A stretch of 64,000 nucleotides of DNA from Nansenia antarctica (GCA_963989245.1 OZ022349.1:31074693-31138692); one strand, 5' to 3'. Shown: positions 21,111 through 33,600, counted from the stretch's first letter. Program-made: numbers and translations. The notes: a model not told the origin generated them from the letters alone.

Positions 21111-22015
21111 TTACTAAAGTCACTGGAATACCGTGCCTTGCGAAAATAGACTTAGAATGAGCGATCACTTGCTTTGCTGTGGTATCAGACAACAGCGCAT
21201 ACTCTGGATAGTTTGAATGGTAGTCAACTATGATTAAATAGTCTCTCCCTTTCAGCTGAAATAAGTCTGCACCTACTTTTTCCCATGGCTCGGTTGGTTT
21301 GCTATGAGGCAGAAGCGGCTCTCTAGGCTGCATATATCTATGCTGTTGGCAAATCCCACATCGCTGTACTACAGTCTCAATATCTCTGTTCATGTATGGC
21401 CAAAACAGTACCTCACGAGCCCGCCTCTTGCTTTTCTCTATTCCCAAATGGCCCTCATGTGCTAACTTAGCCATCTCTGGTCTCATGGAGCCGGGAACTA
21501 CTATTTTGTTACCTTTAAGGAGTACCCCGTCGATCACTGTCAGTTCATCTCTAGTGTGACGATACGGACTTGGCAGTATCCTGGCCTCATCTCCTGGTGA
21601 GAGGATGGCCGCTATGACCTCCTGCAACTCTCTGTCGCTTGCTGTTTCCTGCGCGAACTGGGCCCATTTCTCATTTGATGCAGGCAGCTGGGCCTTCACA
21701 CAGTCCACATGGATTTGCACCTCCTGCTCGGTGCTGCTCGGGCCCGTGTCACTCAAACTCGCTCTGCTGAGAGCGTCTGCCACTATTAAGTACTTTCCTG
21801 GAGTGAACTCGAGCGTCATGTGGTACTTCTGTAGCCGTAACATGAGACGCTGGATGCGTGGCGGTGCATCTCCAAGTGGCTTTCTGGAAATGGCAATAAG
21901 CGGCTTGTGATCAGTCTCTAGTATTATTTCCCTGCCGTAGATATATTCATGGAACTTTTCACATCCGAAAACCGCGCCTAATGTCTCTTTCTCAATTTGC
22001 GCATAGTTGCGCTCT
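20947..22015 (-). pseudogene. Gypsy B RNase H end and integrase N-terminal half
   Basis: Starts right of the DNA-transposon insertion with NYAQIEKET of RNase H and passes LTLEFTP-like and VADALSRA motifs. It then carries the integrase zinc module (HEGHLGIEKSKRRAREVLFW and CGICQ) and two catalytic Asp (VGADLF and VSDNGPQF). It runs out of frame at about 21045. Confidence 0.85.
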
Positions 22016-22022
22016 GCAGATG

Positions 22023-23826
22023 CAACCTGGTCTCACACGGAAGCCATCAGTATTCGACGTCTGTCGTTCGTCTCCAAACGTCGAATTCCGACGAGAAAAC
22101 GAGCTCTGCAAGCGCAGGGGTGCGCGTGATATGTGCGCCTGTCGGGCTGCACGCCACATTTTGAGATACAAGCGCTTCAACGTTCATTCATTTGGAACTG
22201 CGAGAATGAGTAACATTAGCCCGATTGCACTTGCATTAATAAAGCGTTAATATATTTATTCTTTAAACAAACAAATCTGGGGGAGTGGTCGGAGTTAACG
22301 AGATATTGTTCCAATCCATTACCTGGCCATTCAAGTTTGCATTGCCTTGCGTGTAGGCCCGTGAGAAATTGAGAGCATATAAATCACTAGATGCCTACAA
22401 CTACGCAATCTGTGGTCATGTACAGTACATCAAATACCATGACATAGATTCTAAATAAGAACAATATTCCATTTGCTTACAGATTCCGGGGTGGTGTTAT
22501 TTGCCGATGTCCGTGTGAGTCGTCCGCGAATACATGCGTCTTCCTCTTTGCTGGATTATTTGTTCATTTGCTTTAATGAAATGACAATAATTAAACAAGT
22601 CCTGAGCAGGGCGAACGCAGGTAGACATAATAGGTAGACATTAGACATAATAGGTAGACATTAGAACAGTCTATCTATTTCCTCTTACGGTGCGTGCACG
22701 GCACGTGCTACCCCAGGCCACCCCCTGGACACGCCCATGGCTGCACTTGCATTAATTAGTTAGGCCACATCATTAGTTAGGCCACATCATTTTGAGATAC
22801 AACCAACGGAGAACAGATTTTAATAGGCCACATTTTGAGATACAACCAACGGAGAACAGATTTTAATAGGCCACATTTTGAGATACAACCAACGGAGAAC
22901 AGATTTTAATAACAACAGCAGAAACAATTGTCATCTTCACTGTTTTATTCGCTGTCAATAGGCCTATCAAACTAGGCTATTTTACAACCCGACGGCAGTG
23001 CGCTTCAACGTTCATTCATTTGGAACTGCGAGAATGAGTAACGTTAGCCCGATTGCACTTGCATTAATTATAGGCTACATTTTGAGACCGGTCGGATCTA
23101 TTCATACAACAAGGGACACAGCACTTTCCCGTTTTCCCCATATTGTCAGGGTATTTGAGCCTCGGAAAAGCGCTATATAAATATAATTTATTTATCAAAG
23201 TGGGTGTGGCTTAGACAGTTAGGGGGAGTGGCTTGTATCAAAGTGGGTGTGGCCTGTCGGTGGGGCCGAGCCGAGTCGGAAAATATCTGAACCGTGTCTG
23301 TGGCACCTACGGTTGCGACGCTAAAGTCCTTTAACCTTTAATGTCACACTAGACTAGGCCCAAAAGCCTGAATTAAAGTGCTGGGGTACGTTTGGGCCCA
23401 GGGAACGGGCTGCGAAAGAGTCACACTCACCAAACTTGACACACTCCTTCCCCTTCATGGGACATTGTACCATGTCAACTTTCACCCTCCTTTTTTCACG
23501 GGCCTACACGCTAGGCAATGCAAACTTGAATGGCCAGGTAATGGATTGGAACAATATCTCGTTAACTCCGACCACTCCCCCAGATTTGTTTGTTTAAAGA
23601 ATAAATATATTAACGCTTTATTAATGCAAGTGCAATCGGGCTAATGTTACTCATTCTCGCAGTTCCAAATGAATGAACGTTGAAGCGCTTGTATCTCAAA
23701 ATGTGGCGTGCAGCCCGACAGGCGCACATATCACGCGCACCCCTGCTCGTTTTCTCGTCGGAATTCGACGTTTGGAGACGAACGACAGACGTCGAATACT
23801 GACGGCTTCCGTGTGAGACCAGGTTG
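22023..23826. mobile_element. 1.8-kb long-inverted-repeat DNA transposon (family F), TSD GCAGATG
   Basis: Begins CAACCTGGTCTCACACGG and ends with its exact reverse complement. The inverted repeats extend about 340 bp (22023-22363 and 23486-23826). GCAGATG at 22016-22022 and 23827-23833 is a 7-bp duplication; removing the element and one copy restores the RNase H reading frame of Gypsy B. The interior has a 43-bp tandem repeat (three copies, 22797-22925) and no transposase, so it is non-autonomous. Same family as the 6.8-kb foldback at 34342. Confidence 0.92.
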
Positions 23827-23833
23827 GCAGATG

Positions 23834-24809
23834 ACATCGTTCGGGATGCGTAAGCGACGGGAAACCATTCTGTGCCGTGTCGTTGGAGCAGCACCGCTCC
23901 GAGACCCTCTTTGGATGCATCAGCAGAGACTTTGACCGGTTTGTCAACATCATAGTACTTTAACACCGGCTCTCTGATCAGGTTGGCCTTTAACACCTCC
24001 CACTCATTTGCATGTTCGTGTTCCCACTGCCATTCGTTTTGCTTTTCCAGTAGACTACGGAGGGCCTTTGAGCTTGCAGACAGATTTGGTTTGAACTTCC
24101 CCATGTAGTTGACTAACCCTAATGCTCTTTGCAGGTCTGTTTTATCTTTTGGCGCTGGCATCTCTACTATTGCCCTTATTTTCTCTGGATCAGGCTGTAT
24201 CCCTTCCGCGGACAACTTGTCACCTAGGTAAGTAACCTCTGTCACCCCAAACTCACATTTCGACTTGTTCAGTTTAAGCCCTGCTTTACGTGCTTGTTCT
24301 AGCACCCCGCGTAGCCTCTCGTCGTGTTCTTCTTTTGTTGTGCCCCAGACCACTATGTCGTCAATAAACACACCCACACCCTCCATACCATCAAACAGCT
24401 GCTGCACTGTTTTGTGGAACACCTCTGGAGCTGAGCATATCCCAAACGGTAAGCGGAGAAAGCAATGCCTTCCAAATGGTGTGTTAAAGGTACACAGTTC
24501 GGAGCTGTCTTCGTCTAGAACGATCTGATAGAACCCTGATGACGCGTCTAACTTAGAAAAGAAACGCGCGCCTGCCATAGCATTAGTTATGTCTGAGTTA
24601 GTTGGTAGTTTGTAGTGTTCTCTTTTGATCCACTTATTCAGGTCTTTTGGGTCTATACAGAGCCTCAAGTCACCATTCTTTTTCTCAACTATCACCAGAG
24701 AACTGACCCACTCAGTCGGTTCCTCTACTTTCCTCACTATGCCCTTCTCTATAAGGGCTTGTAGTTCTCCTTTCAGCCTAGCTTTAAGGGTCACCGGCAC
24801 CTTCCGCAT
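23834..24809 (-). pseudogene. Gypsy B reverse transcriptase and RNase H start
   Basis: The minus strand encodes RT motifs DLRLCIDPKDLNKWI, FSKLDASSGFYQI, PFGICSAPEVF and the catalytic block as VFIDDIVVWG, then RNase H VSADASKEGLGAVL. It ends at VAYASRTMSSA, where the DNA transposon entered. The N-terminal edge at 24809 is out of frame with the upstream protease/RT sequence, apparently from a short deletion. Confidence 0.88.
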
Positions 24810-24868
24810 TTGCTTTTAACTGGATTCTGTACTGCCCAGGTAGGCATCCTATACCACCGAATACGTCT

Positions 24869-26119
24869 CTATATTGCTTCCTTATTTTTTCTGTCAGCTA
24901 CAGTCTCATGCTGTTCCTCAGCTGCACCGCTAGGTGTCACTACAGACCTGTCAATTACATGCACTCTTTTGATGAGACCCAATCTCTCACAGGATTTCAG
25001 ACCTAATATGGGCTGTCTATCACCCTCAACCAACACAAACATAGCATTAACAGAGTGCCCTTTCCTTGACAGTGTGACCCTACATACCCCTTTTGTAGGA
25101 ATCGGTTCATCATTGTACGTTCTCAGATTTACCTTTTTCACATGCACTTTTGGCTTCTTGTACAGTGTATTAAAGTCTTTCATCGTCAGTATGTTCACCT
25201 GAGCCCCCGTGTCCAATTTCAGAGGAATTGTCGTTCCATTGATTTCCAGATTGGCTATCCACTCCTCCTTATTGTCCTCGTTCTCCACAGTTCCCACGAA
25301 CCACTTCTCGTCATCCTCATCTGTGTCGGTCGTGTCGCTGCCTTGTTGCACCACCTGTACTTTCTTTGACAGGCAGCATCGGGCGTAGTGATTCTTCCTA
25401 CCGCATTTGCGACAGTCCACACCGTAAGCCGGGCAGTTATTCGCTGCATGTCTGACCCCGCATCTGTCACAGTCTGTGTCCTTTGTGGGCCTGGGCGCGC
25501 GGGACTTTCCTTTGCTGTTCCACTTGCTAGCGGCCCTCTCATGCACTCTCTCATGCACCGCGTCCACCGATGCTGGTTCGGGCTCGAATGACTTGAGCTG
25601 CATTTTGGCACTCTCTGACGCCTGGTAGATTTGTACTGCCTTCTCCAGGCTCAAATCGGATTCTCTGAGCAGTTGCATTCTCACCTTCTTGTCGACAACG
25701 CCGATGACGACCTGATCCCTTATTAGTGAGTCACACAATGTGCCAAAGTTGCACGACTGGCTTTTCAGACGCACGTCCGTGACAAACTGTTCAATGGATT
25801 CTGACTCGGCCTGTACTCTGTTGCGAAAAACATACCGTTCGTACGTCTAATTTTTTCTAGGTGTGCAATATTCCTCAAACTTTGCTAGCACTGCTGCATA
25901 CTTTTGGTCATCGCCCTCAGGAAACCGAAACGTGTTGAAAACGTCCCTCGCGGCTCTGCCTGCCACTGTGAGAAGCAGTGCTACCCTTCGACGTTCATGT
26001 TTCGCCTCTTCGAGACCGATTGCCAACACGTACACCTCAAAACTTTGCTTAAAAGCTTTCCAGTTCTCGTGGACATTTCCACTTAACTTCAACTCGTCCG
26101 GCGACCGAATGTTATTCAT
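24869..26119 (-). pseudogene. Gypsy B Gag-protease
   Basis: One reading frame from 26119 to 24869 with a single in-frame TAG at 25847. It begins MNNIRSPDELKLSGNVHENW, a Gypsy Gag start. CCHC-like zinc knuckles (CDRCGVRHAANNC and CRKCGRKNHYARCC) precede an aspartic protease with LDTGAQVNIL. The premature stop lies in Gag after residue 90. Confidence 0.85.
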
Positions 26120-26154
26120 CTTTGTAGGCTAGTGTCACCCCACTCCTGGTACCA

Positions 26155-26272
26155 TGTATCAATGTGCACACACACACTTGGTCGCCATTCACAAAGCTGA
26201 GCTTTATTGGTCTCGTTGTACATTCAACATGCAGTAGCTGGTATAGCGCCCCTACAGGCCACTATCGGTACA
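26155..26272 (-). repeat. Gypsy B 5' LTR
   Basis: 118 bp, identical to 19930-20047, followed by GGTCC and the resumed L2 coding sequence. Confidence 0.9.
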
Positions 26273-27546
26273 GGTCCTAAAATGGACCCCTGGGGAACTC
26301 CACAGGTTGCGCTTTAATTTTTTAACTTATGGTCACCAGGGGCTACAAAGTAGTCTCGGTCAGCCAGGTAAGTCCTGAACCAGTTTAAGACCGGACCAGA
26401 GAGGCCAACCCAGTTTTCAAGTCTCTCAATAAGTATGTAATGGTCTACCTTATCAAAGGCTGCACTTAAGTCTAAGAGTACAAGAATCTAGTGTTTTTTC
26501 GAGTCTGCATTAATCCTAAGGTCATTAGTTACCTTAAGGCTAAGCAAAGCAGTTTCTGTGCTGTGGTATGATCGGAAACCTGACTGAAGTGGCTCATATC
26601 TATTATTTAAGACTAAAAATTCATGAAGCTGTTTGTACGCTGCCTTTTCAAAAATGTTGCTTAGAAAAGTGAGATTGGATATTGGTCTATAGTTTTTTGG
26701 ATCAAAAGGGTCTAGGTTACTTTTCTTCAGGGTGGGTCTAACCAGGGCAGTTTTAAGCGCCGCTGGAAAAATCCCCTTTAAGTAGGGAGTGATATACAAT
26801 GCCTAATATGTCATCAGACACAAATTTAAAAATGTCCTTAAAAAAGGTGGTAGGAATAGGGTCAAGGTGAACATGCTCATAGTCATGTTCTGTGGTGGCG
26901 GATCTACGGTGTTACACAAACCTAGTCTTGCCTGAGTAATACACATTTTAATATTTGTTATCTTATCCCTGAAGTGGGCTGCAAATTCCTCGCATTTGGT
27001 GACAGAGGCTGCGCCGTCTAGTGTTCTAGGATCAGGGTTTACAAGGCAATAATCAATTGTCGAGAACAAGACCCTGGGGTTATTCTTGTTTGTAGATATT
27101 ATATTTGAGAAGTGATTTTTTTTCCTAGCATTTCGCATTGCCAAGTTAAAGGCAGATAGAATAAAAATATTCTGATCAACCTGTAATTTGCTTTTTCTTT
27201 ATCTGCGCTCAGCTTTCCTACATGTTCTCTTAAGGAGATTAATTTCACTGTTTCTTCATGGTGCTCTCCTCTTGGCTCCAACCTTTTTTAGTTTGGTAGG
27301 TGCCAGGGAGTCTAGGGCCATTTTTACTTTATTGTTAAAGCTAATTACTAAGTAATTTTCATAATAAAGTTGGAGTTGTGTGATTACTGTTCATTAAAGC
27401 TTTGAAATTCTCAGCCACTGCAGGGGTAAGATAACGTTTTTTGTCCATAGAAGTTCTGTCCATCTTAGCTGAACTCCAGTCTGGTTGCAGAGGTTGGATG
27501 TGCACATTGGCGAAGAGGTGTTGGATTTTAGCCAGAGCCACCTCTC

Positions 27547-27700
27547 TCACAAGTCAATCAGGTGGAGATGATGGAGAAACTCTGTAGTGAGCTCCTCGAC
27601 CTGCTCCCCCCACTCGCCAGCGATGTTAAACCTGTGGCCAAGGTATGGGTAGGTCTCATTGCGGGAATACACCCTGAAGGGGCTTGTCGTTCTTGGGGGC

Positions 27701-27710
<10 letters not shown>
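27547..27710 (-). pseudogene. R2-superclade LINE, RT C-terminal fragment
   Basis: The minus strand encodes RVYSRNETYPYLGHRFNIAG and EWGEQVEELTTEF, resembling the end of the reverse transcriptase in LINEs with restriction-like endonucleases. It is on the same strand as, and upstream of, the endonuclease fragment at 16341-16966, with the L2 LINE between them. One R2-type copy split by L2 is the simplest reading, but part of the expected thumb is missing. Confidence 0.45.

Positions 27711-27775
<65 letters not shown>
27703..27775. repeat. (CA)n microsatellite
   Basis: About 35 CA units. Confidence 0.95.
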
Positions 27776-27777
<2 letters not shown>

Positions 27778-27817
27778 ACTTAAGCAACAGATACAGGTTT
27801 CTCCAGTGGACAAATCT

Positions 27818-28768
27818 AGACCCAGACCAGACCCAGACCAGACCCAGACCAGACCCAGACCCAGACCAGACCAGACCAGACCAGACCCAGACCAGACCAG
27901 ACCAGACCCAGACCAGACCAGACCCAGACCCAGACCAGACCAGACCCAGACCAGACCAGATCAGACCCAGACCCAGACCAGACCCAGACCAGACCAGGCC
28001 AGACCAGACCCAGACCAGACCCAGACCCAGACCAGACCAGACCAGACCCAGACCAGACTAGACCAGACCCAGACCAGACCCAGACCCAGACCAGACCAGA
28101 CCCAGACCAGACCAGATCAGACCCAGACCCAGACCAGACCCAGACCAGACCAGACCAGACCAGACCAGACCAGACCAGACCAGACCAGACCAGACCAGAC
28201 CCAGACCAGACCAAGACCCAGACCAGACCCAGACCAGACCCAGTCCAAACCCAGACCAGACCCAGACCAGGCCAGACCAGACCATACCAGACCCAGATCA
28301 GGCCAGGCCAGACCAGACCAGACTTGACCCAGACCAGACCAGACCTGGCCAGGCTAGACCAGACTGGACCAGACCAGACCAGACCAGACCAGACCCAGAC
28401 CAGACCAGACCAGACCAGACCAGACCAGACCCAGACCAGACCCAGACTAGGCCAGACCCAGACCCAGACCAGACCAGACCTAGGCCAAACCAGACCCAGA
28501 CCAGACCAGATCAGACCAGACCCAGACCAGACCAGACCAGATCAGATCAGACCAGACCAGACCAGACCAGGCCAGACCAGACCAGACCAGACCAGATCAG
28601 ACCAGACCAGACCCAGACCAGACCCAGACCAGACCAGACCAGATCAGACCAGACCAGACCAGACCCAGACCAGGCCAGGCCAGACCAGATCAGACCTGAC
28701 CCAGACCAGACCAGACCAGACCCAGGCCAGACCAGACCAGACCTAGGCCAGACCCAGACCAGACCCAG
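27818..28768. repeat. CCAGAC/CAGAC satellite, about 950 bp
   Basis: Pentamer CAGAC and hexamer CCAGAC alternate without a fixed higher-order period. All three frames stay open on both strands and give Arg-Pro-Asp-Gln-Thr or Trp-Ser-Gly repeats, a by-product of the repeat rather than evidence of a gene. From 28769 to 29315 I see no feature. Confidence 0.95.
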
Positions 28769-29319
28769 TTCCTGAAAAGTTGTGACTATACTTTAACACA
28801 GTCCATGTGTCACCTGACATAACCCTACATACAGAATTGTGTTAATGGGATGAAAACAAAGTTGTGTGTATATACATGCTGCTGTGAACTGAATACAACT
28901 AATTTCCAGAGACAATGGCACCGGTGGCCAATATTTCTACGGTATCAACTCGCTAGAGATTATCATATTATTTAAGATTTGAATAATTGAAAAAGTTCTG
29001 AATAAATGTGTTGTTGTTGATTAGGATGGGGGATGTTTCTACAACTAGGCTCTGCTGCCAAGAACAGTCTATCCTCCTCTACCCTCCTCTCTCCTCCCAG
29101 TCACTCTGCCATTTCATGTGAACAAGTCATTATCCAGAGTTAACAAAGTGATACACAGTTCCGTCAGAGGGACAATGAGTGAGACTCCTGCTGAATGCAG
29201 ATAACACCCGGGACTAATTTGGAACCCAAATTACATTTATGATCTTTCACATTATCTTTGACCTTATGCAAACTTGTCTAGGACCAGAACATTGGTTCTG
29301 TGGATAAGTTCTGAACCAG

Positions 29320-29690
29320 CGGAGGTAGACATGGGAGGACAGGGGAAGCTGGGGGAGGTAGACATGGGAGGACAGGGGAGGCTGGGGGAGGTAGACATGG
29401 GAGGACAGGGGAGGCTGGGGGAGGTAGACATGGGAGGACAGGGAGACTGGGGGAGGTAGACAGGGGAGGCTGGGAGAGGTAGACATGGGAGGACAAGGGA
29501 GGCTAGGGGAGGTAGACATGGGAGGACAGGGGAGGCTGGGGGAGGTAGACAGGGGAGGCTGGGAGAGGTAGACATGGGAGGACAGGGGAGGCCAGTGGAG
29601 GTAGACATGGGAGGACAGGGGAGGCTGGGGGAGGTAGACATGGGAGGACCGGGGAGGCTGGGGGAAGTAGACATGGGAGGACAGGGGAGG
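29320..29690. repeat. 33-bp G-rich minisatellite
   Basis: Unit GGAGGTAGACATGGGAGGAC plus AGGGGAGGCTGGG, about 11 copies with deletions. It abuts the 5' side of the Penelope-like coding region. Confidence 0.92.
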
Positions 29691-29691
29691 C

Positions 29692-31897
29692 TAACCCCAC
29701 AAGACCAAACAGGATAGAGGGGTATACGAACACTATTAATCTATCAAACACATTCCAACCAACGGAAGCCCAACTAAGCCTCTTGGAAAAAGGTCTATCC
29801 TTTATTCCAACCCTGGACATCTATAGACAACAGAACAACAAGATTAATGTGGACATACAAAGCTACCATAGGAGATTGAAACTGGCAGCCCACTTCGGGG
29901 AGGACAGGGATGAACCAATCCCCAAATTCACACCAAAATCTCACTGGGAACCACCTTTTGCAAAGGTCGCACCAGAAATAAAAATAATTATTAGGGAAGA
30001 TCAGACTATCCTGGGGAATCTCCCCAGACACAGCAAAGAAAAAAACAACTTGACAGGAGAACAGGTGATGGCACTCAGGCAACTAACCAAAAACAAAGAC
30101 TTGGTGATAAAACCAGCAGATAAAGGAAGCTCAATAGTATTAATGGACAGACATCAATACCTTATTGAGGCAGAAAGACAACTTAGTAATCGAGAACACT
30201 ATCAGGTACTAACCCACCCTATTTTTCAACAAACAGCAGTTGAAATCAAGGGAATAGTCAAGAGACTGGAGGAAAGGCAGTACATTAACGCCAAACAGAG
30301 CAGATACCTTATTGGAGAGGACACGCCCAGGGCTAGAATATTTTACCTATTACCAAAAATACACAAACCACCCGATACCTGGACAGTCCCTTACGAGATA
30401 CCAGCAGGACGCCCAATAGTGTCGGACGTCAACAGCGAATCACAGAGGTCAGCGGAATACATAGACCACTTTCTGAATCCGCTCTCAGTAAAACACAATA
30501 GCTACATCAAGGACACCTACGATTTTGTGGAAAAAATCAAAGCCATGATAATCCCTGAGAACACATTATTGTTTACCATTGACGTTGACAGTCTGTACAC
30601 CAACATAGAAACAGAAGCAGGACTTTGTGCAGTTAGAAAATGTTTTAACAAATATCCCGACGCAGGTAGACCAGAGAGAGAAATATTGGAGTTACTGCAC
30701 ATTAATCTAACCAAAAATGATTTTGAATTCAATAACAGGTATTACCTACAGACAAAAGGAACAGCCATGGGGAAGAAGTTTGCACCAGCCTATGCCAACA
30801 TCTACATGGCAGATTGGGAGGACACAGTATTGGTAAAGTGCCCGCTGAAACCTCTGCACTATGTCAGATACCTAGACGACATCTGGGGTACATGGACACA
30901 CAGCTTAGAACAATTCCAAGACTTTATAAACATTCTCAACACACACCACACTTCCATCACAGTAAAATACACGACACATAAGGATACAATAGACTTTCTA
31001 GACACCACAACCTATAAGGGCACAGATTTTAGAACACAGAAGACACTGGACATTAAAGTATTCTTTAAAGATACAGACACACACGCACTATTACATAAGC
31101 AGAGCTTTCACCCAAAACACACATTCAAGGGAATTGTTAAATCCCAACTACTAAGGTTCCACAGAATATGCACACAAGAGGAGGAATTTGAGATAGCAAC
31201 TAAAACTCTCTTTCATTCTTTGAGAAACAGGGGATACAGCAGATCCTGTTTAAGGCAAATACGCAGAACCTTCTTGGACAGAAAAGAGAGGGACACCAGG
31301 CCAACCGTTCCTCTGATAACCTACTACTCAACACTGAGCCAGATAGCTAATACAAAAATTAAACGCAACTTTGAGACAAGAGAGGAAGGCACCCTGGACA
31401 ATTACAAAATAATCTCAGCATATCGGAGGAACAAAAACCTACAGGACTACCTGGTACACAGCAAACTTAAAGGAACAGGAGGAAGTAAGCCCAAACGACC
31501 GGAATACTTTAAGCCAAGAATCATGATCAAAAACAGGAGAACGAAACAATGGTTCCCAATTGATCAACAGATCCTAAGCAAAACAACAAACTGTGTTTAT
31601 CTAATCACCTGTAAAACATGTGGAATTCAATACGTAGGTGAAACCAGAAATTCCATTCAGACTAGAATTACACAACACCAGTACAACATTAGGAATAGCA
31701 AAGAGAAGAACACTTGGGTAGTGAAACACTTCACACTACATGGCCGGGAAGCACTGGAAGTCACAGGCTTACAACACAATCAAAACTGGTCCACCGGACA
31801 AAGAAGATGGCAAGAGAGCCAATGGATTACGAAACTGTCCACTCATTACCCACTAGGGCTTAATGAAAGGAACACGAATGGGGACCAATTGGTCTAA
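29692..31897 (+). CDS. Penelope-like element: reverse transcriptase with GIY-YIG endonuclease
   Basis: Open frame ending in TAA at 31897. No ATG marks the start: in-frame similarity (LSLLEKGLSFIPT) begins upstream of the TTG at 29783 and may extend to the minisatellite border at 29692, so the N-terminus is probably truncated. Numbered from 29783, RT motifs include NKDLVIKPADKGSSIVLMD (104-122), FTIDVDSLYTNI (264-275), GTAMGKKFAPAYANIYM (326-342) and catalytic YLDD at 363-366. A GIY-YIG nuclease is at 605-650: VYLITC then YVGETRNSIQTRI. This is the domain order of EN+ Penelope-like elements. No inactivating change seen in over 700 codons. Telomere-like repeats start 80 bp after the stop. Confidence 0.93.
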
Positions 31898-32219
31898 AAC
31901 GGCCCCCCCCCTCCTAATTCCCCCTTTCCTTTTTTCCTTTTTTTCCCCCCGCCCTCTCTCTCTCTCTCTCCCTCTCTCCCTAAAACTAAACTATACCCTA
32001 ACCTAACCTTAACCTAACCTTAACCCTAAACCTTAAACCCTAACACTAACCCTAATCCTAACCCTAACCCTAACCCTAAACCTAACCCTAACCTTAAACA
32101 TAACCCTAACCCTAACCTGAACCCTCTCTAACCTTAACCCTAACCCAAAACCTAACCTAAACCCTAAACCTAACCCTAAACTTAACCTTAACCCTAAACC
32201 CTAACCCTAATAATTAGTT

Positions 32220-32550
32220 AGACTACCCAAGAACACACCAGAGTTGTAACAGGGAATGGCCAATGCAACCCCTCCTTTTCTGGAGTGAGCCAGACGAAAA
32301 CGGTCTGGAACACTGCAGAGAATCAGGCTCAAAAAGACTAAACTTAACCCCACCCTTAACCTAACCCTAACCCTAACCCTAACCCTAACCTTAACCCCCA
32401 AAGGTTAGGGTTAGCTATAATTCGTTGGACTACCCAAAACACACCAGAGTTATAACAGGGAATGGCCAATGCAATCCCTCCTTTTCTGGGGTGAATCAGA
32501 CTAAAATGGTCTGGAACACTTCAGAGAATCAGGCTCAAAAACACTAAACC
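32220..32550. repeat. 125-bp unit, two copies inside the telomere-like array
   Basis: GACTACCCAA...ACACACCAGAGTT through CAGAGAATCAGGCTCAAAAA occurs at about 32220-32345 and 32429-32550, several mismatches apart, with telomere-like sequence between. No known family recognised. Confidence 0.85.
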
Positions 32551-33600
32551 TAACGCCTAACCCCAACCCTAACCCTAACACTAACCCACCCTTACCCTAA
32601 CCCTTACCCTAACACTGACCCTAACACTAACACTAACCCTAACCCTAGCCCTAACCCTAACCCCCTTAGCCCTAACCCTAACCCCTAACCCCAACCCTGA
32701 CCCTAGCCCTAACCCTAACACTAACCCTGACCCTAAACACTAACCCTGACCCTAACACTAACCCTAACCCTAACACTAACCCTAACCCTAACCCCTAACC
32801 CCAACCCTAACCCTAACACTAACCCACCCTTACCCTAACCCTAACCCTAACACTGACCCTAACACTAACACTAACCCTAACCCTAGCCCTAACCCTAACC
32901 CCCCTAGCCCTAACCCTAACCCCTAACCCCAACCCTGACCCTAGCCCTAACCCTAACCCTAATACTAACCCACCCTTACCCTAACCCTAACCCTAACCCT
33001 GACCTTGACCCTAACCCTAACCACCCTAGCCCTAACCCTGACCCTAACACTAACACTAACCCTAAACCTAATCCTTACCCTAGCCCTAACCCTAACCACC
33101 CTAGCCCTAACCCTAACCCCAACCCTTACCCTAGCCCTAACCCTAACCCTAACCAACCTAGCCCTAACCCTAACCCCTAACCCCAACCCTGACCCTAACC
33201 CTAACCCCCCTAGCCCTAACCCCAACCCTGATCCTAGCCCAAACCCTAACCACCCTAGCCCTAACCCTTACCCCAACCCTGACCCTAGCCCTAACCCTAA
33301 CCACCCTAGCCCTAACCCTAACCCTAAGCCTTGACCCTAGCCCTAACCCTAACCCTAACCACCCTAGCCCTTACCCCTAACCCCAACCCTGACCCTAGCC
33401 CTAAGCCTAACCCTAACCACCCTAGCCCTAACCCTAACCCCAACCCTGACCCTAACCCTAACACTAACCACCCTAGCCCTAACCCTAACCACAACCCTGA
33501 CCCTAACCCTTACCCTAACCACCCTAGCCCTAACCCTAACCACCCCAACCCTGACCCTAGCCCTAAGCCTAACCCCAACACTAACCCCTAACCCTAACCC

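Larger units (their letters stand above)
19930..26272 (-). mobile_element. Ty3/Gypsy element (Gypsy B) with identical LTRs
   Basis: 118-bp LTRs at 19930-20047 and 26155-26272, identical by inspection, TG...CA ends, and the 5-bp duplication GGTCC at 19925-19929 and 26273-26277. It lies in an L2 reverse transcriptase gene, minus orientation. The right LTR is therefore 5'; the bases inside it read TGGTACCAGGAGTGGGG on the minus strand, a TGG-starting primer site. The polypurine tract is the reverse of TCTCCCTTTTTCT at 20048. A 1.8-kb DNA transposon sits inside its RNase H. Confidence 0.93.
16975..27430 (-). mobile_element. L2-type LINE, split by later insertions
   Basis: Minus-oriented L2-like LINE. 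Its 3' end at 16975 shows the tail as AAATAAAATAAAATAAAATT followed by the inverted GCGCATTTCTTACAAG motif; the 3' UTR runs to about 17740. Coding blocks, 5' to 3' on the minus strand: 27430-26278 (pre-RT and RT with NYRPISNLTFLSNIFEK and GVPQGSILGP), 19924-19092 (YADDTQLY, SRLDYCNALLTGLPQ, APRLWNTLP), and 17828-17741 (C-terminus). Gypsy B splits it between ILGP and the next LLF, and a 1.26-kb element splits the C-terminus. Frameshifts and stops make it dead. Confidence 0.8.

Noticed and set aside
22998..23180. 60-codon frame recurring at 22998, 37411 and 38762
   Set aside because: It recurs only because it lies in family F repeats, and it ends in an AAAGCGCTATATAAAT tail motif; no protein features.
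27659..28746. Long open frames of Arg-Pro-Asp-Gln-Thr or Trp-Ser-Gly repeats
   Set aside because: They arise from the CAGAC satellite, which has no stop codon in any frame; no start context, domain or conservation.
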